Below the pieces are notes generated by a model, which did not search any database, had not been told where the DNA came from, and saw nothing but the letters and a program-made list of their open reading frames with translations. A DNA stretch of 64,000 nt from Gordonia rubripertincta (GTDB lineage: Bacteria; Actinomycetota; Actinomycetes; Mycobacteriales; Mycobacteriaceae), in contig NZ_CP136136.1 of assembly GCF_038024875.1 (NCBI RefSeq), forward strand, positions 806,001 to 870,000, given 5' to 3'. The translations under genes and the position numbers were made by a program. Of this stretch, positions 25,929 to 34,697 are shown in pieces. Within the stretch, counting starts at the first letter, position 1. Each line of letters opens with the position of its first letter.

Positions 25929-27463
25929 CGGTCAACGCCCTTTCCGAACAGCGTGGACAGAGCCGCGGTCGGTATCGACGCGACGATGATCAGGACAAGG
26001 CCGAGGACAGCCGCCCGCCCGTGGTTCAGGTCGTTGCTGAGACTCCACATGTCGGTGGCCAGCGTCCGGGTGCCGATCGGTGCCAGCATGAGGGTGGCCG
26101 GAAGTTCCTTGGCCACCGACAGGAACGCCAGCGCGGACCCGGCCAGCACGGCCGGCATCAGCAGCGGCAACTGCACGCGGACGGCAGTGGCCAGTGGTCC
26201 GGCGCCCAGGGTTCGCGACACATCGGCCACGTGCAGCGGGATGGCGTCGACACCGGACCGGACGGGACCGAGGCACACCGGCAGGAACAAGACCACGTAC
26301 GTTGCGATCAACATTCCCGCGGTGAGGTAGTAGGACGGCAGGACCCTCGTCCCCAGGAACACCATCGACAGCGCGACCGTCACACCCGGCAGTGTGTAAC
26401 CGAGGTAGGACACGAGCTCCACGGAGTCCCCGGTGCGAGTACGCGGACGGGATATGAAGAACGCCAGCGGAAGTGCCAGGATCGCGATCACGACGGCCGC
26501 CTGTGCCGACAGTTCCAGCGTGGTGCGGGTGTACGGGGCGACCCACGCGAGCAGCTCACCGAAGTCGTCGAAGCCGAGTCTGCGGGATTCACGGATCTCG
26601 GTCAGCAGGCCGACGATCGGGACGCAGACGCCGACCGAAACGGTCAGCGTCACGAGGGTCCAGGCGACGGGCCGGTCACGGGCGTCGCGACTCCGGGGCG
26701 GGGTGGCACCGGAATCGACATCACGACGTACGCGTCGTTCGGCCAGCGCGAGGACGACGGCGATCGAGGCGAGCACGAGCCCGTACAACGCGGCGACCGA
26801 TCGGTCCAGAGTCCCGTTGTAGGCGTTGTAGATACCGACCGTGAACGGCTCGAACCTCACGATCGCGGGGCCGCCGAAGTCGCTGATCGAGTACAGCGCG
26901 ACAAGCAGTCCGCCGGCGAGGACCGCAGTACGAATTCTCGGCAGGGTCACCCGCAGGAACGCGGTCGGCGCGCTGCATCCCAGAGTGCGGGCGGCGTCTT
27001 CCTCTCTCCCCCCGGTCCCCGCGAGAGCTGCCATCGCCGGCAGCATGACCAGCGGGTAACAGGCCAGGGTCAGCACGAGCACCGCGGCCCACAGACCTTC
27101 GAATCCGGGGAACAACCGGGTCCATACGAAGCCGGAGACATACGACGGAATCGCGAGTGGTGCGGTGAGCAGGGCGACCACGACCGCGCGTCCACGACGG
27201 ACGCCGCGGGTCACGCACCACGCCGCGCCCACACCGATCACGATCGAGGCGGACGTCACCAGGACGGCGAGTTGCGCTGTCCGCCAGAGCAATTGGCCTG
27301 TTCTCGGCCGGAAGAGGTAGGCGAGGGCGTCGTCCGCCCCGATCTCCATCACCCGGACGACCAGGTACACGACCGGAGTGACGAGCAACAGGGCGATGAT
27401 GACGCTGACGGATCCCAACAGCAGTCGTCCCGACCGGATGGTCCGGCCGGGACGACGAAACAC
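25925..27463 (-). CDS. fbpB: ferric-iron ABC transporter permease FbpB (fused double permease)
   Basis: A 512-residue inner-membrane permease with about 12 helices and two EAA loops facing the ATPase (EDAARTLGCSAPTAFLRVTLPRIRTAVLAG and ADVSRTLGAGPLATAVRVQLPLLMPAVLAG). This double arrangement is typical of FbpB. The start is uncertain: GTG 27463 lies 17 bases beyond the fbpA stop and would allow coupling, while an ATG at 27526 would overlap fbpA by 47 bases. It imports iron delivered by FbpA and overlaps fbpC by four bases. Confidence 0.8.
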   Translation of the reverse strand: MFRRPGRTIRSGRLLLGSVSVIIALLLVTPVVYLVVRVMEIGADDALAYLFRPRTGQLLWRTAQLAVLVTSASIVIGVGAAWCVTRGVRRGRAVVVALLTAPLAIPSYVSGFVWTRLFPGFEGLWAAVLVLTLACYPLVMLPAMAALAGTGGREEDAARTLGCSAPTAFLRVTLPRIRTAVLAGGLLVALYSISDFGGPAIVRFEPFTVGIYNAYNGTLDRSVAALYGLVLASIAVVLALAERRVRRDVDSGATPPRSRDARDRPVAWTLVTLTVSVGVCVPIVGLLTEIRESRRLGFDDFGELLAWVAPYTRTTLELSAQAAVVIAILALPLAFFISRPRTRTGDSVELVSYLGYTLPGVTVALSMVFLGTRVLPSYYLTAGMLIATYVVLFLPVCLGPVRSGVDAIPLHVADVSRTLGAGPLATAVRVQLPLLMPAVLAGSALAFLSVAKELPATLMLAPIGTRTLATDMWSLSNDLNHGRAAVLGLVLIIVASIPTAALSTLFGKGVDR

Positions 27464-27479
27464 CGCGCGTTTCAGACGA

Positions 27480-28505
27480 TCAGACAGCGCCGACCTCGTT
27501 GAGCAGTTTGTCGGTACCGGCCACATCGGCGAGTTGGTCGAGCGTGATCTTCGGCGGCGACAGCTGGTTCAGCGTCGGCAGCCCGTCGACCGGGAGCGGT
27601 TCGTTGCCGATCACCGGATACTCCCCGACCTCAGTGGCGAAGTAGGTCTGGGTTTCGGGTGTGAGGAACTGCCGGACGAAATCGAAGGCCGCTTCCTTGT
27701 CCCCGGCGGTCTTCAGGACACCGATGGCACCCACGTTGACCAGCGCACCCGGATCTCCGTCCGAGAAGAAGTGCAACCGGCCGGGGACGTTCTCGATGCC
27801 CTTCTCCTGTACTTCCTGGACCCAGTAGTAGTGGTTGGTCAGACCTGCGGCGAGCTGCCCGTTGTTGACCGACTCCACGATCTGCCCGTTTCCTTCGAAC
27901 GCCTGGGGATCGTTCGCCAGGAACGCGGTGAGCCATTCACGGGCCCCGTCCTCGCCCCGGGTCAACCTCAGCGCGGTCACGAAGGACTTGAAAGACGCAT
28001 TGGTGGGCGCGTATCCGACCTTGCCACGGAACTCGGGTGCGAGCAGGCCGTCGATACCGGTGGGCAGTTCGTTCTGGGGCAGCTGTCGCGGGTCGTAGAT
28101 CAGGACTCGCGAGCGCGCCGATGTCGACACCCAGGCACCGGTTTCCGAGCGGTAGGCCTCGGGGACACTCTCGGCGATATCCGCTGGTAGCGGTTCGAGC
28201 AGCGAGGCGTCGGCCAGTGCGCCCAACTCACCAGCGTCCTGGGCGAAGAAGAGGTCCGCGGGTGAGCGTTCGCCCTCCTCGAGGATCTGCGCAGCCTTCT
28301 TATCGTAGGCCGCCGTCACCGGAATGGTTCCGTTGATGCGCTCGACGAGGGGTCCGACCAGCGATTCCGAGCGGCCCGAGTACAGAACGAGGGTCTCGTC
28401 GTCTCCCGCCGAGTCTCCCCCCGAGCAGGCCGCGAGGACGCTCGTGGCGATGAGCGCGGCCCCGGCCGCCGCAATCGCTCGTCGGATCAGGCCGGTGGTC
28501 CTCAT
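27480..28505 (-). CDS. fbpA: ferric-iron-binding lipoprotein FbpA
   Basis: A 341-residue solute-binding lipoprotein. The signal peptide ends in the lipobox SVLAAC. TLVLYSGRSESLVGPLVERI is the typical opening of the FbpA/Fut family, and NHYYWVQEVQEKG provides the two adjacent Tyr that commonly bind Fe(III). GDPGALVNVGAIGVLKTA is also characteristic. First gene of fbpABC. An IdeR/DtxR-like box lies at 28557-28575, so the operon is probably repressed by iron. A GGAGG lies 13 bases from the ATG, a rather long spacing. Confidence 0.88.
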   Translation of the reverse strand: MRTTGLIRRAIAAAGAALIATSVLAACSGGDSAGDDETLVLYSGRSESLVGPLVERINGTIPVTAAYDKKAAQILEEGERSPADLFFAQDAGELGALADASLLEPLPADIAESVPEAYRSETGAWVSTSARSRVLIYDPRQLPQNELPTGIDGLLAPEFRGKVGYAPTNASFKSFVTALRLTRGEDGAREWLTAFLANDPQAFEGNGQIVESVNNGQLAAGLTNHYYWVQEVQEKGIENVPGRLHFFSDGDPGALVNVGAIGVLKTAGDKEAAFDFVRQFLTPETQTYFATEVGEYPVIGNEPLPVDGLPTLNQLSPPKITLDQLADVAGTDKLLNEVGAV

Positions 28506-28556
28506 GCGCTCTCACTTTCCTCCGGCCGCTCCCCGTCGAAGCGACCGCCCTCTGGA

Positions 28557-28575
28557 CTTGGCAAGCCTAACCGAA
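28557..28575 (-). promoter_or_regulatory. probable IdeR/DtxR iron box upstream of fbpA
   Basis: On the minus strand the sequence TTCGGTTAGGCTTGCCAAG matches 14 of 19 positions of the IdeR consensus TTAGGTTAGGCTAACCTAA, including an unbroken GGTTAGGCT core. It lies 52-70 bases ahead of the fbpA start, where a promoter is expected. The iron-uptake operon downstream makes the assignment credible. The right half-site is weak. Confidence 0.6.
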
Positions 28576-28636
28576 CTAGGACCCCGCGTAGAACAGGACT
28601 CGACGGTTCCGCACGCGGCGCACACACCCAGCGACC

Positions 28637-29236
28637 TCAGCCGACGCGGCTCAGCACCGCCTTCGGACCCGCGAACACCGTCTCGCGAATGTGGTTGCGC
28701 ACCAATGTCCATGACGGACAGTCGCATTCGGCTTCGACGCCGCGGGCGTCGACCCCCTCGCCACGGCACAGCGCGATGGCGCGCCGGAGATGGAAGCCCT
28801 GGGTCACGACGACCAGTCGGTCGACGCCGAACACCTCCCGCGCCCGGCGACAGCTGGCCGCGGTGTCGAGTCCCAGCGGGTCGTCGACCATGACCTGCGC
28901 CGGGACCCCCGCGGCTTCGAGATGGCTCCGCATCACCGCCGGTTCGTCACCCGCTGCGGGAGAACCGTTGCCGGAATTGATGATTCGTACGACTCGCCCA
29001 TCCCGGTACAGCTCGGCCGCGACGTCCAACCGGCCGCGGACGTAGTCGCCGGGAACGCCGTCCTCCACCAGTGAACCGAGCACCAGTAGCGTCGACCCGT
29101 CCGGCACCTGCTCGGCGTCGAGGATCCGGTCACCGGCCACGACGTACATCCAGGTAGCCGCAACGGTGACCCACAGTTCGACGACCACCAGCACCGCCAG
29201 CGCCACCGGCGCGACGAGACGTGCTGCTGACCTCAC
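28637..29236 (-). CDS. YdcF/SanA-type (DUF218) membrane protein
   Basis: A 199-residue protein with an N-terminal membrane anchor (LVAPVALAVLVVVELWVTVAATWMYVVAG) and a DUF218 domain outside the membrane. STLLVLGSLVEDGVPGDYVRGRLDVAAELYRDGRVVRIINSGNG, then DTAASCRRAREVFGVDRLVVVTQGFHLRRAIALCRGEGV are the family's conserved blocks. Relatives such as SanA affect envelope permeability, but their biochemistry is unclear. The GTG start at 29236 has no strong ribosome site. It is the gene immediately upstream of the fbp operon on the same strand, about 60 bases before the iron box. Confidence 0.8.
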   Translation of the reverse strand: MRSAARLVAPVALAVLVVVELWVTVAATWMYVVAGDRILDAEQVPDGSTLLVLGSLVEDGVPGDYVRGRLDVAAELYRDGRVVRIINSGNGSPAAGDEPAVMRSHLEAAGVPAQVMVDDPLGLDTAASCRRAREVFGVDRLVVVTQGFHLRRAIALCRGEGVDARGVEAECDCPSWTLVRNHIRETVFAGPKAVLSRVG

Positions 29237-29388
29237 CTGTACAACCTAGATGTACGAACACATCTCACCCAAGATCACCATTCGACGCCGCTCCGGTGAC
29301 GCCGGACCGATACTGAACCCATCTGCTGCGCTCAGCCCCGACGCGTATCCGACACCCGCGCATCCGACAACCGTGGAAGAGAGTGTGC

Positions 29389-30762
29389 ATGCAGTACATG
29401 CCGGTGACCTCGTCGATGTTCCTCCTCGCCGAGACACGTGAGCAGCCGATGCACGTCGGCGGGCTTCAACTGTTCGTGCCGCGCGAGGGGCAATCGTCGG
29501 CCGACCTCGCGGAGGAAGTCCTCGAGACCTTCTCGTCCGGCAGCGAGTTCCACCCGCTGTTCCGCAAGCGGCCCGCGTCGCCGGTCACGATCCTCGGCAA
29601 CGTCGCCTGGACCTATGACGACGAGATCGACTTCGACTACCACGTCCGACGAGCAGTCCTCCCCCGCCCGGGCCGCATCCGCGAACTGCTGCGCTACGTC
29701 TCGCTGAACCACGGGACCCTGCTCGACCGGTACCGGCCCATGTGGGAGATCCACATCATCGAGGGCCTCGAGGACGGCCGGGTCGCGATCTACAGCAAGA
29801 TCCACCACTCGATCGTCGACGGGGTGTCAGCACTTCGTCTCCTGCAGCGGATACTGTCCCCAGACCCCGACGACCGGAACGGGACGGCGCCGTGGGACCC
29901 GGCCCTCATCGGGAAGAAACGACCCCGACCGGCCCCGACGTTGCGGTCGCGCGTATCCGGGATCGTCGACACCGGCCTCCAGGTGGCCGGGATCGGTCCC
30001 GCCGCCGCCAAGGTCGCCGTCGCCGGGCTGCGCGAACCGGACTTTGTGCCGCCGATTCCCCGCGCTCCGCGGACCATCCTCGACGTCGCGATCGGCAGCG
30101 CACGCCGCTTCGCCGCCCAGCAGTGGGAGATCGCACGGCTGCGCGCGGTCGCCGACGCCCTGGACATCACACTCAACGACGTCGTCGTGGGGATGTGTTC
30201 GGGCGCACTTCGGTCATACCTCGTCGATCAGGACGCTCTGCCCGACTCCCCGCTGGTCGCCGCGGTGCCGGTGTCGATGCACACCGAGGAGGAGAAAGAC
30301 GGAAACGCCGTCACCGCGATCATGGTCGACCTGGCCACCGACCAGCCCGACCCCGAACGCCGGCTGAACTCGGTCGTCGCGTCGGCCCGGCAGGCCAAGA
30401 ACGTCGTCCGCGGCCTGAAACCCTTGCAGGCACTCGCGCTCGGCGCGGCCAATTTCGCGCCGCTCGCCTTCGCGACCATCCCCGGCTTCGTCCAGTACGT
30501 GCCGCCACAGTTCAACATCATCATCAGCAACGTGCCGGGACCGTCGGTGCACCTGTACTGGAATGGTGCTCGACTCGACGGCCTCTATCCGGTCTCCATC
30601 GCGATGGAGGGCCTGGCGTTGAACATCACCGTGACCAGCACGGCCGAACACATCAACTTCGGGCTGATCGGCGCTCGCGCGCAGGTCCCGAGCCTGCAAC
30701 GACTGCTGACACACCTGGACACCGCCCTCGAGGAGCTCGAGAAAGTGGCCCACGTCCGCTGA
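29389..30762 (+). CDS. wax ester synthase / diacylglycerol acyltransferase (WS/DGAT)
   Basis: A 457-residue acyl-CoA-dependent acyltransferase that makes triacylglycerol or wax esters for storage. The catalytic HHxxxDG motif is H140-H-S-I-V-D-G146. MPVTSSMFLLAETREQPMHVGGLQLF opens the N-terminal domain. The C-terminal half contains FNIIISNVPGPSVHLYWNGARLDGLYPVS, the NVPGP-type motif of this family. Length is normal for the actinobacterial Tgs group. ATG 29389 is preferred over GTG 29383, with GGAAGAGAG upstream. Monocistronic. EtfD, encoded downstream, serves fatty-acid oxidation, so the region has a lipid theme. Confidence 0.9.
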   Translation: MQYMPVTSSMFLLAETREQPMHVGGLQLFVPREGQSSADLAEEVLETFSSGSEFHPLFRKRPASPVTILGNVAWTYDDEIDFDYHVRRAVLPRPGRIRELLRYVSLNHGTLLDRYRPMWEIHIIEGLEDGRVAIYSKIHHSIVDGVSALRLLQRILSPDPDDRNGTAPWDPALIGKKRPRPAPTLRSRVSGIVDTGLQVAGIGPAAAKVAVAGLREPDFVPPIPRAPRTILDVAIGSARRFAAQQWEIARLRAVADALDITLNDVVVGMCSGALRSYLVDQDALPDSPLVAAVPVSMHTEEEKDGNAVTAIMVDLATDQPDPERRLNSVVASARQAKNVVRGLKPLQALALGAANFAPLAFATIPGFVQYVPPQFNIIISNVPGPSVHLYWNGARLDGLYPVSIAMEGLALNITVTSTAEHINFGLIGARAQVPSLQRLLTHLDTALEELEKVAHVR

Positions 30763-30819
30763 CCCCGGAGCAGCCCGCGAGGCGAATTGGGATCCTCCCC
30801 ACCCTGACTCGACAGTAAG

Positions 30820-30834
30820 TTACTGGCGAGTATC
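30820..30834. promoter_or_regulatory. imperfect palindrome TTACTGGCGAGTA upstream of etfD
   Basis: TACT and AGTA arms around GGCG, with an additional G/C match two bases further out. It lies about 170 bases ahead of the GTG start of etfD in a 240-base gap. The form is that of a small operator for a TetR-like fatty-acid regulator, but the cognate protein is not evident in the window. Confidence 0.35.
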
Positions 30835-31002
30835 ATTCGGTGTGAGTTTAGACCAGCAAGAATTAGGCCAACCTTGGCAGCGCGCCACCGGCGCGAAGAA
30901 TTACGGTTACCTGTAGTACACCGCTCCGTGGGGGCAGCCCTGCGCACTTTGTGCGCTTCCTCCGGTGGCGGGACGACCTAGACGAAAGGCCGGTACGCGC
31001 CC

Positions 31003-34000
31003 GTGACAGCCACGACGATTGCCATCGGCACCACAGCAGCGGTGATCAGCCTCTTCTGTTGGTACCTGTTCCTCGGCGGAGTGGTGCGGATGTTCCGCAC
31101 CATCAAACTCGGCCAGAAGGTCGACGGTTCCCGATTCTGGCCGGTGATTCCGCGCCTGGGGACGATGATCAAGGAATTCATCGCCCACACCCGAATGGTC
31201 AAGTTCCGGACGGTGGGCTGGGCCCACTGGCTGGTCATGATCGGCTTCATGGGCGGCGCCCTGCTGTGGTTCGAGGCCTACGGCCAGTCGATCGACCCGA
31301 CTTTCCACTGGCCCGTCTTCGGTGACACCTTCGCGTGGCACCTCTGGGACGAGCTGCTGGGCATCGGCACCGTGGTCGGCATCATCACCCTGATCGTGAT
31401 CCGCCAGCTCAACCATCCGCGCGTCCCCGAGCGCATCTCCCGGTTCTCCGGCTCCCGCTTCGGTGCGGCCTACTTCGTCGAGGCCGTCGTCCTGCTCGAG
31501 GGTCTGGGCATGATCCTGGTGAAGGCGTCGAAGATCGCGACCTACGGTCACGCCAACGCCTACTCGGACTTCTTCACCATGAACGTGGCGAAGATCCTGC
31601 CCGCGTCGCCGACCCTGGTGTCGATTTTCGCGGTCATCAAGCTGATGAGCGGCATGGTGTGGCTGGCCGTCGTCGGCCTGAACACCGACTGGGGCGTTGC
31701 GTGGCACCGCTTCTCGGCCTTCTTCAACATCTACTTCAAGCGCGAGCAGGACGGCGGGGTCGCCCTCGGTGCCGCGAAGCCGATGATGAGCCAGGGCAAG
31801 GTCCTCGACATGGAGACCGCCGACCCGGACGTCGACGCCTTCGGTGCGGGCAAAATCGAGGACTTCTCCTGGAAGGGTTGGCTCGACTTCACCACCTGTA
31901 CCGAATGCGGCCGCTGCCAGTCGCAGTGTCCGGCGTGGAACACGGGTAAGCCGCTGTCGCCGAAGCTGCTCATCATGTCGCTGCGCGACCACGGCAACGC
32001 CAAGGCCCCGTACCTGCTGGCCGGCGGCCGCAAGGACATGGGCGGAGACGAGGTCGGCCTGGTCGACGCCGACGGCAACGTCGACGAGGCCAAGCTCAAC
32101 GCGATCCCCGAGGCCGCTCGAGCGGAGGCCTCCCGCAAGCTGGTCGGCGAGTCGAAGGGCAAGATCGGCGGCGGCGAGGGCATCGAGTCGGCGGAGGGTG
32201 CGTTCGATCCCGAGGCGCTGGGTGCGGTCATCGACACCGAGACCCTGTGGAGCTGCACGACCTGTGGTGCCTGCGTCGAGCAGTGCCCGGTCGACATCGA
32301 GCACGTCGACCACATCCTCGACATGCGCCGCTACCAGGTCCTGATCGAGTCGGACTTCCCGACCGAGCTGGCCGGCATGTTCAAGAACCTCGAGAACAAG
32401 GGCAACCCGTGGGGCCAGAACGCCTCCGCGCGTACCGCCTGGATCGACGAGATGGACATCGAGATCCCGGTCTTCGGCAAGGACGTCGAGTCGTTCGAGG
32501 GCTTCGAGTACCTGTTCTGGGTCGGCTGCGCCGGCGCCTACGAGGACCGCGCCAAGAAGACCACCAAAGCCGTCGCCGAGCTGCTCGACATGGCCGCCGT
32601 CAACTTCATGGTCCTCGGCGAGGGCGAGACCTGTACCGGTGACTCGGCACGACGCGCAGGCAACGAGTTCCTCTTCCAGATGCTCGCGCAGCAGAACATC
32701 GAGATGCTGGGCGAGGTCTTCTCGACCGCACCCGAGCAGCGCAAGAAGGTCGTCGTCACCTGTGCGCACTGCTTCAACGCACTGGGCAACGAGTACCCGC
32801 AGCTGGGCGCCAAGTACGAGGTCGTCCACCACACGCAGCTGCTGAACCGTCTGGTTCGCGAGAAGCGCCTCGTGCCGGTCGCCCCGCTCGGCGAGGGCGT
32901 CACCTACCACGACCCGTGCTACCTGGGCCGTCACAACAAGGTCTACGACGCCCCGCGTGAGCTGATGGGTGCGGCCGGATCGACTCTCACCGAGATGCCG
33001 CGTCACGGCGAACGGTCCATGTGCTGTGGTGCCGGTGGTGCCCGAATGTGGATGGAAGAGCAGATCGGCAAGCGCATCAACCTCGACCGGGTCGACGAGG
33101 CGCTCGACACCCTGGGCGCCGGGAGCGCAGCGAGCGGGCCCAATGGACACGGCGACACCACCGGCGAGGTCAAGAAGGTGGCGACGGGCTGCCCGTTCTG
33201 CCGCGTGATGCTCACCGACGGTGTCACCGCCCGGACCAGCGGTACCGAGTCCGAGGGCAAGGTCGAGGTCGTCGACGTCGCGCAGCTGCTGCTCGACTCG
33301 GTCAAGCGCGGCAAGACCGAGGTCAAGCTCGGTGGCCGCTACCTCGGCCCGCGTCCGAGTGCTCCCGAGCCGGAGGCCGAACCCGAGCCCGAGAAGGTCC
33401 CGGCCGCAGCTGCCGCGACCGCAACCACCGAGGCTGCTCCGAAGCCGAAGGTCGGCCTGGGCATGAAGGGTGGCAAGAAGCCCGGCGCCGCAGCCAAGAC
33501 CGAGGCACCGGCTGCCGCACCCGCCGAGGCACCCGCCGAGAAGAAGCCCGCTTCCAAGGGCTTCGGCATGAAGGGCGGCAAGAAGCCGGGCGCTGCGGCT
33601 GCAGCACCGGCCACCGCGTCGGCACCCGCCGAGGCTCCTGCCGAGGCGCCCGCCGAGAAGAAGCCCGCCTCGAAGGGCTTCGGCATGAAGGGCGGCAAGA
33701 AGCCAGGCGCCGCGGCGAGCAAGCCTGCCGCGTCGGCAGCTCCTGCTCCCGCGGAGGCCGAGTCGTCGGAGGCCGTGAAGGCCGAGGCACCGGCAGCAGA
33801 GAAGACCGCGGAGGCGAAGCCTGCCACGGCCAAGGGCTTCGGCATGGCCGCGGGCAAGCGTCCCGGCCAGAAGGCGTCCACCCCGAACGCGGCAGCAGCC
33901 GACGCCGGTGTGACCGCTCCCGCCGAGAACAAGGTCGACGAGGCCGAGTCGGCACCCGATGCCGCCCCGACCGTCGACACCGAGTCCGCCACAGCCACAG

Positions 34001-34578
34001 CCACAGCGGCGACGGAAGAAAAGCCGGGCAAGGCCAAGGGCTTCGGCATGGCTGCGGGCAAGAAGCGTCCGGGCGGGATCGGCAAGGCCGCTCCCAAGCC
34101 GGCCGCGGAGGCTCCGGCAGCGGCTCCCACCGCAGAAGCACCCGCAACCGAGGCACCCGTCACCGAGGCCCCAGCCGCCGAGGCCGAGCCTGCAACCGAG
34201 GCACCTCAGGGTGGTTCGGCTGCGGCGCTGACCGAAGAGAAGCCGGCCAAGGCCAAGGGCTTCGGCATGGCCGCGGGAAAGAAGCGCCCCGGTGGCGCGA
34301 GCAAGGCCGCGCCGAAGGCTGCGGCACCTGCTGCAGCGCCGGCAACCGAGGCCGCCCCCTCTCCTGAAGCAGCCCCCGAGCCCGGGGCACCCGAGGTCGA
34401 GGAGGCCCAGGCAGCTGAAGCACCGGCAGCTGAGGCACCGGCCGAGACGAACGGGACCGAGGTCCCGACCCCGTCGGGCAACGGCTCGGGCGACACCCGG
34501 ACCATCGCCGAGACCGGGGCGTCGAAGTCCAAGGGCTTCGGCATCGCGGCCGGCAAGAAGCGGCCCGGCCACAAGTAG
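31003..34578 (+). CDS. etfD: EtfD-like membrane iron-sulfur oxidoreductase with long repetitive tail
   Basis: A 1191-residue protein. Residues 1-230 are membrane helices of the nitrate-reductase-gamma type. Two 4Fe-4S motifs follow: CTECGRCQSQCP near residue 299 and CTTCGACVEQCP near 418. Next come two cysteine-rich CCG domains (GCAGAYEDRAKKTTK ... CAHCFNALGNEYP, and DPCYLGRHN ... MCCGAGGARMWMEE ... TGCPFCRVMLTDG). This is the layout of M. tuberculosis Rv0338c/EtfD, which passes electrons from the electron-transfer flavoprotein of fatty-acid oxidation to the respiratory chain. The last 400 residues are an Ala/Pro/Glu-rich tail with seven basic Gly-rich repeats. GTG 31003 is the start. An aspC-like gene follows, as in M. 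tuberculosis. Confidence 0.85.
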   Translation: MTATTIAIGTTAAVISLFCWYLFLGGVVRMFRTIKLGQKVDGSRFWPVIPRLGTMIKEFIAHTRMVKFRTVGWAHWLVMIGFMGGALLWFEAYGQSIDPTFHWPVFGDTFAWHLWDELLGIGTVVGIITLIVIRQLNHPRVPERISRFSGSRFGAAYFVEAVVLLEGLGMILVKASKIATYGHANAYSDFFTMNVAKILPASPTLVSIFAVIKLMSGMVWLAVVGLNTDWGVAWHRFSAFFNIYFKREQDGGVALGAAKPMMSQGKVLDMETADPDVDAFGAGKIEDFSWKGWLDFTTCTECGRCQSQCPAWNTGKPLSPKLLIMSLRDHGNAKAPYLLAGGRKDMGGDEVGLVDADGNVDEAKLNAIPEAARAEASRKLVGESKGKIGGGEGIESAEGAFDPEALGAVIDTETLWSCTTCGACVEQCPVDIEHVDHILDMRRYQVLIESDFPTELAGMFKNLENKGNPWGQNASARTAWIDEMDIEIPVFGKDVESFEGFEYLFWVGCAGAYEDRAKKTTKAVAELLDMAAVNFMVLGEGETCTGDSARRAGNEFLFQMLAQQNIEMLGEVFSTAPEQRKKVVVTCAHCFNALGNEYPQLGAKYEVVHHTQLLNRLVREKRLVPVAPLGEGVTYHDPCYLGRHNKVYDAPRELMGAAGSTLTEMPRHGERSMCCGAGGARMWMEEQIGKRINLDRVDEALDTLGAGSAASGPNGHGDTTGEVKKVATGCPFCRVMLTDGVTARTSGTESEGKVEVVDVAQLLLDSVKRGKTEVKLGGRYLGPRPSAPEPEAEPEPEKVPAAAAATATTEAAPKPKVGLGMKGGKKPGAAAKTEAPAAAPAEAPAEKKPASKGFGMKGGKKPGAAAAAPATASAPAEAPAEAPAEKKPASKGFGMKGGKKPGAAASKPAASAAPAPAEAESSEAVKAEAPAAEKTAEAKPATAKGFGMAAGKRPGQKASTPNAAAADAGVTAPAENKVDEAESAPDAAPTVDTESATATATAATEEKPGKAKGFGMAAGKKRPGGIGKAAPKPAAEAPAAAPTAEAPATEAPVTEAPAAEAEPATEAPQGGSAAALTEEKPAKAKGFGMAAGKKRPGGASKAAPKAAAPAAAPATEAAPSPEAAPEPGAPEVEEAQAAEAPAAEAPAETNGTEVPTPSGNGSGDTRTIAETGASKSKGFGIAAGKKRPGHK
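33448..34575 (+). repeat. seven copies of a K/R-rich GFGM motif in the EtfD tail
   Basis: The coding sequence repeats a 13-15-residue unit: KVGLGMKGGKKPGAA once, SKGFGMKGGKKPGAA twice, AKGFGMAAGKRPGQK once, AKGFGMAAGKKRPGG twice and SKGFGIAAGKKRPGHK at the very C terminus. Copies are separated by 25-60 residues rich in Ala, Pro and Glu. The units are basic and the linkers acidic. The last unit ends the protein. Confidence 0.85.
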
Positions 34579-34591
34579 TTCCGCAATACCG

Positions 34592-34627
34592 AAACGGGCT
34601 CCGACCACCGCGGTCGGAGCCCGTTTT
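34592..34627 (+). terminator. rho-independent terminator after etfD
   Basis: AACGGGCTCCGACC pairs perfectly with GGTCGGAGCCCGTT around a short loop (ACCGC), followed by a run of five T. It lies 14 bases after the etfD stop. Confidence 0.9.
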
Positions 34628-34697
34628 TCGTGGGCCAGACCACGGTCGCTCAGCACTGGCGGAAACCCGTTTGCGTCCGGCTGCGACAATTGAACCC

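Noticed and set aside
30907..34689. A 1260-codon open frame on the minus strand opposite etfD
   Set aside because: It mirrors the etfD reading frame. Its product is compositionally odd (Gly/Leu/Arg/Cys-rich repeats that mirror the Ala/Pro/Lys tail), and no start or family is recognisable. The plus-strand protein has clear domains.
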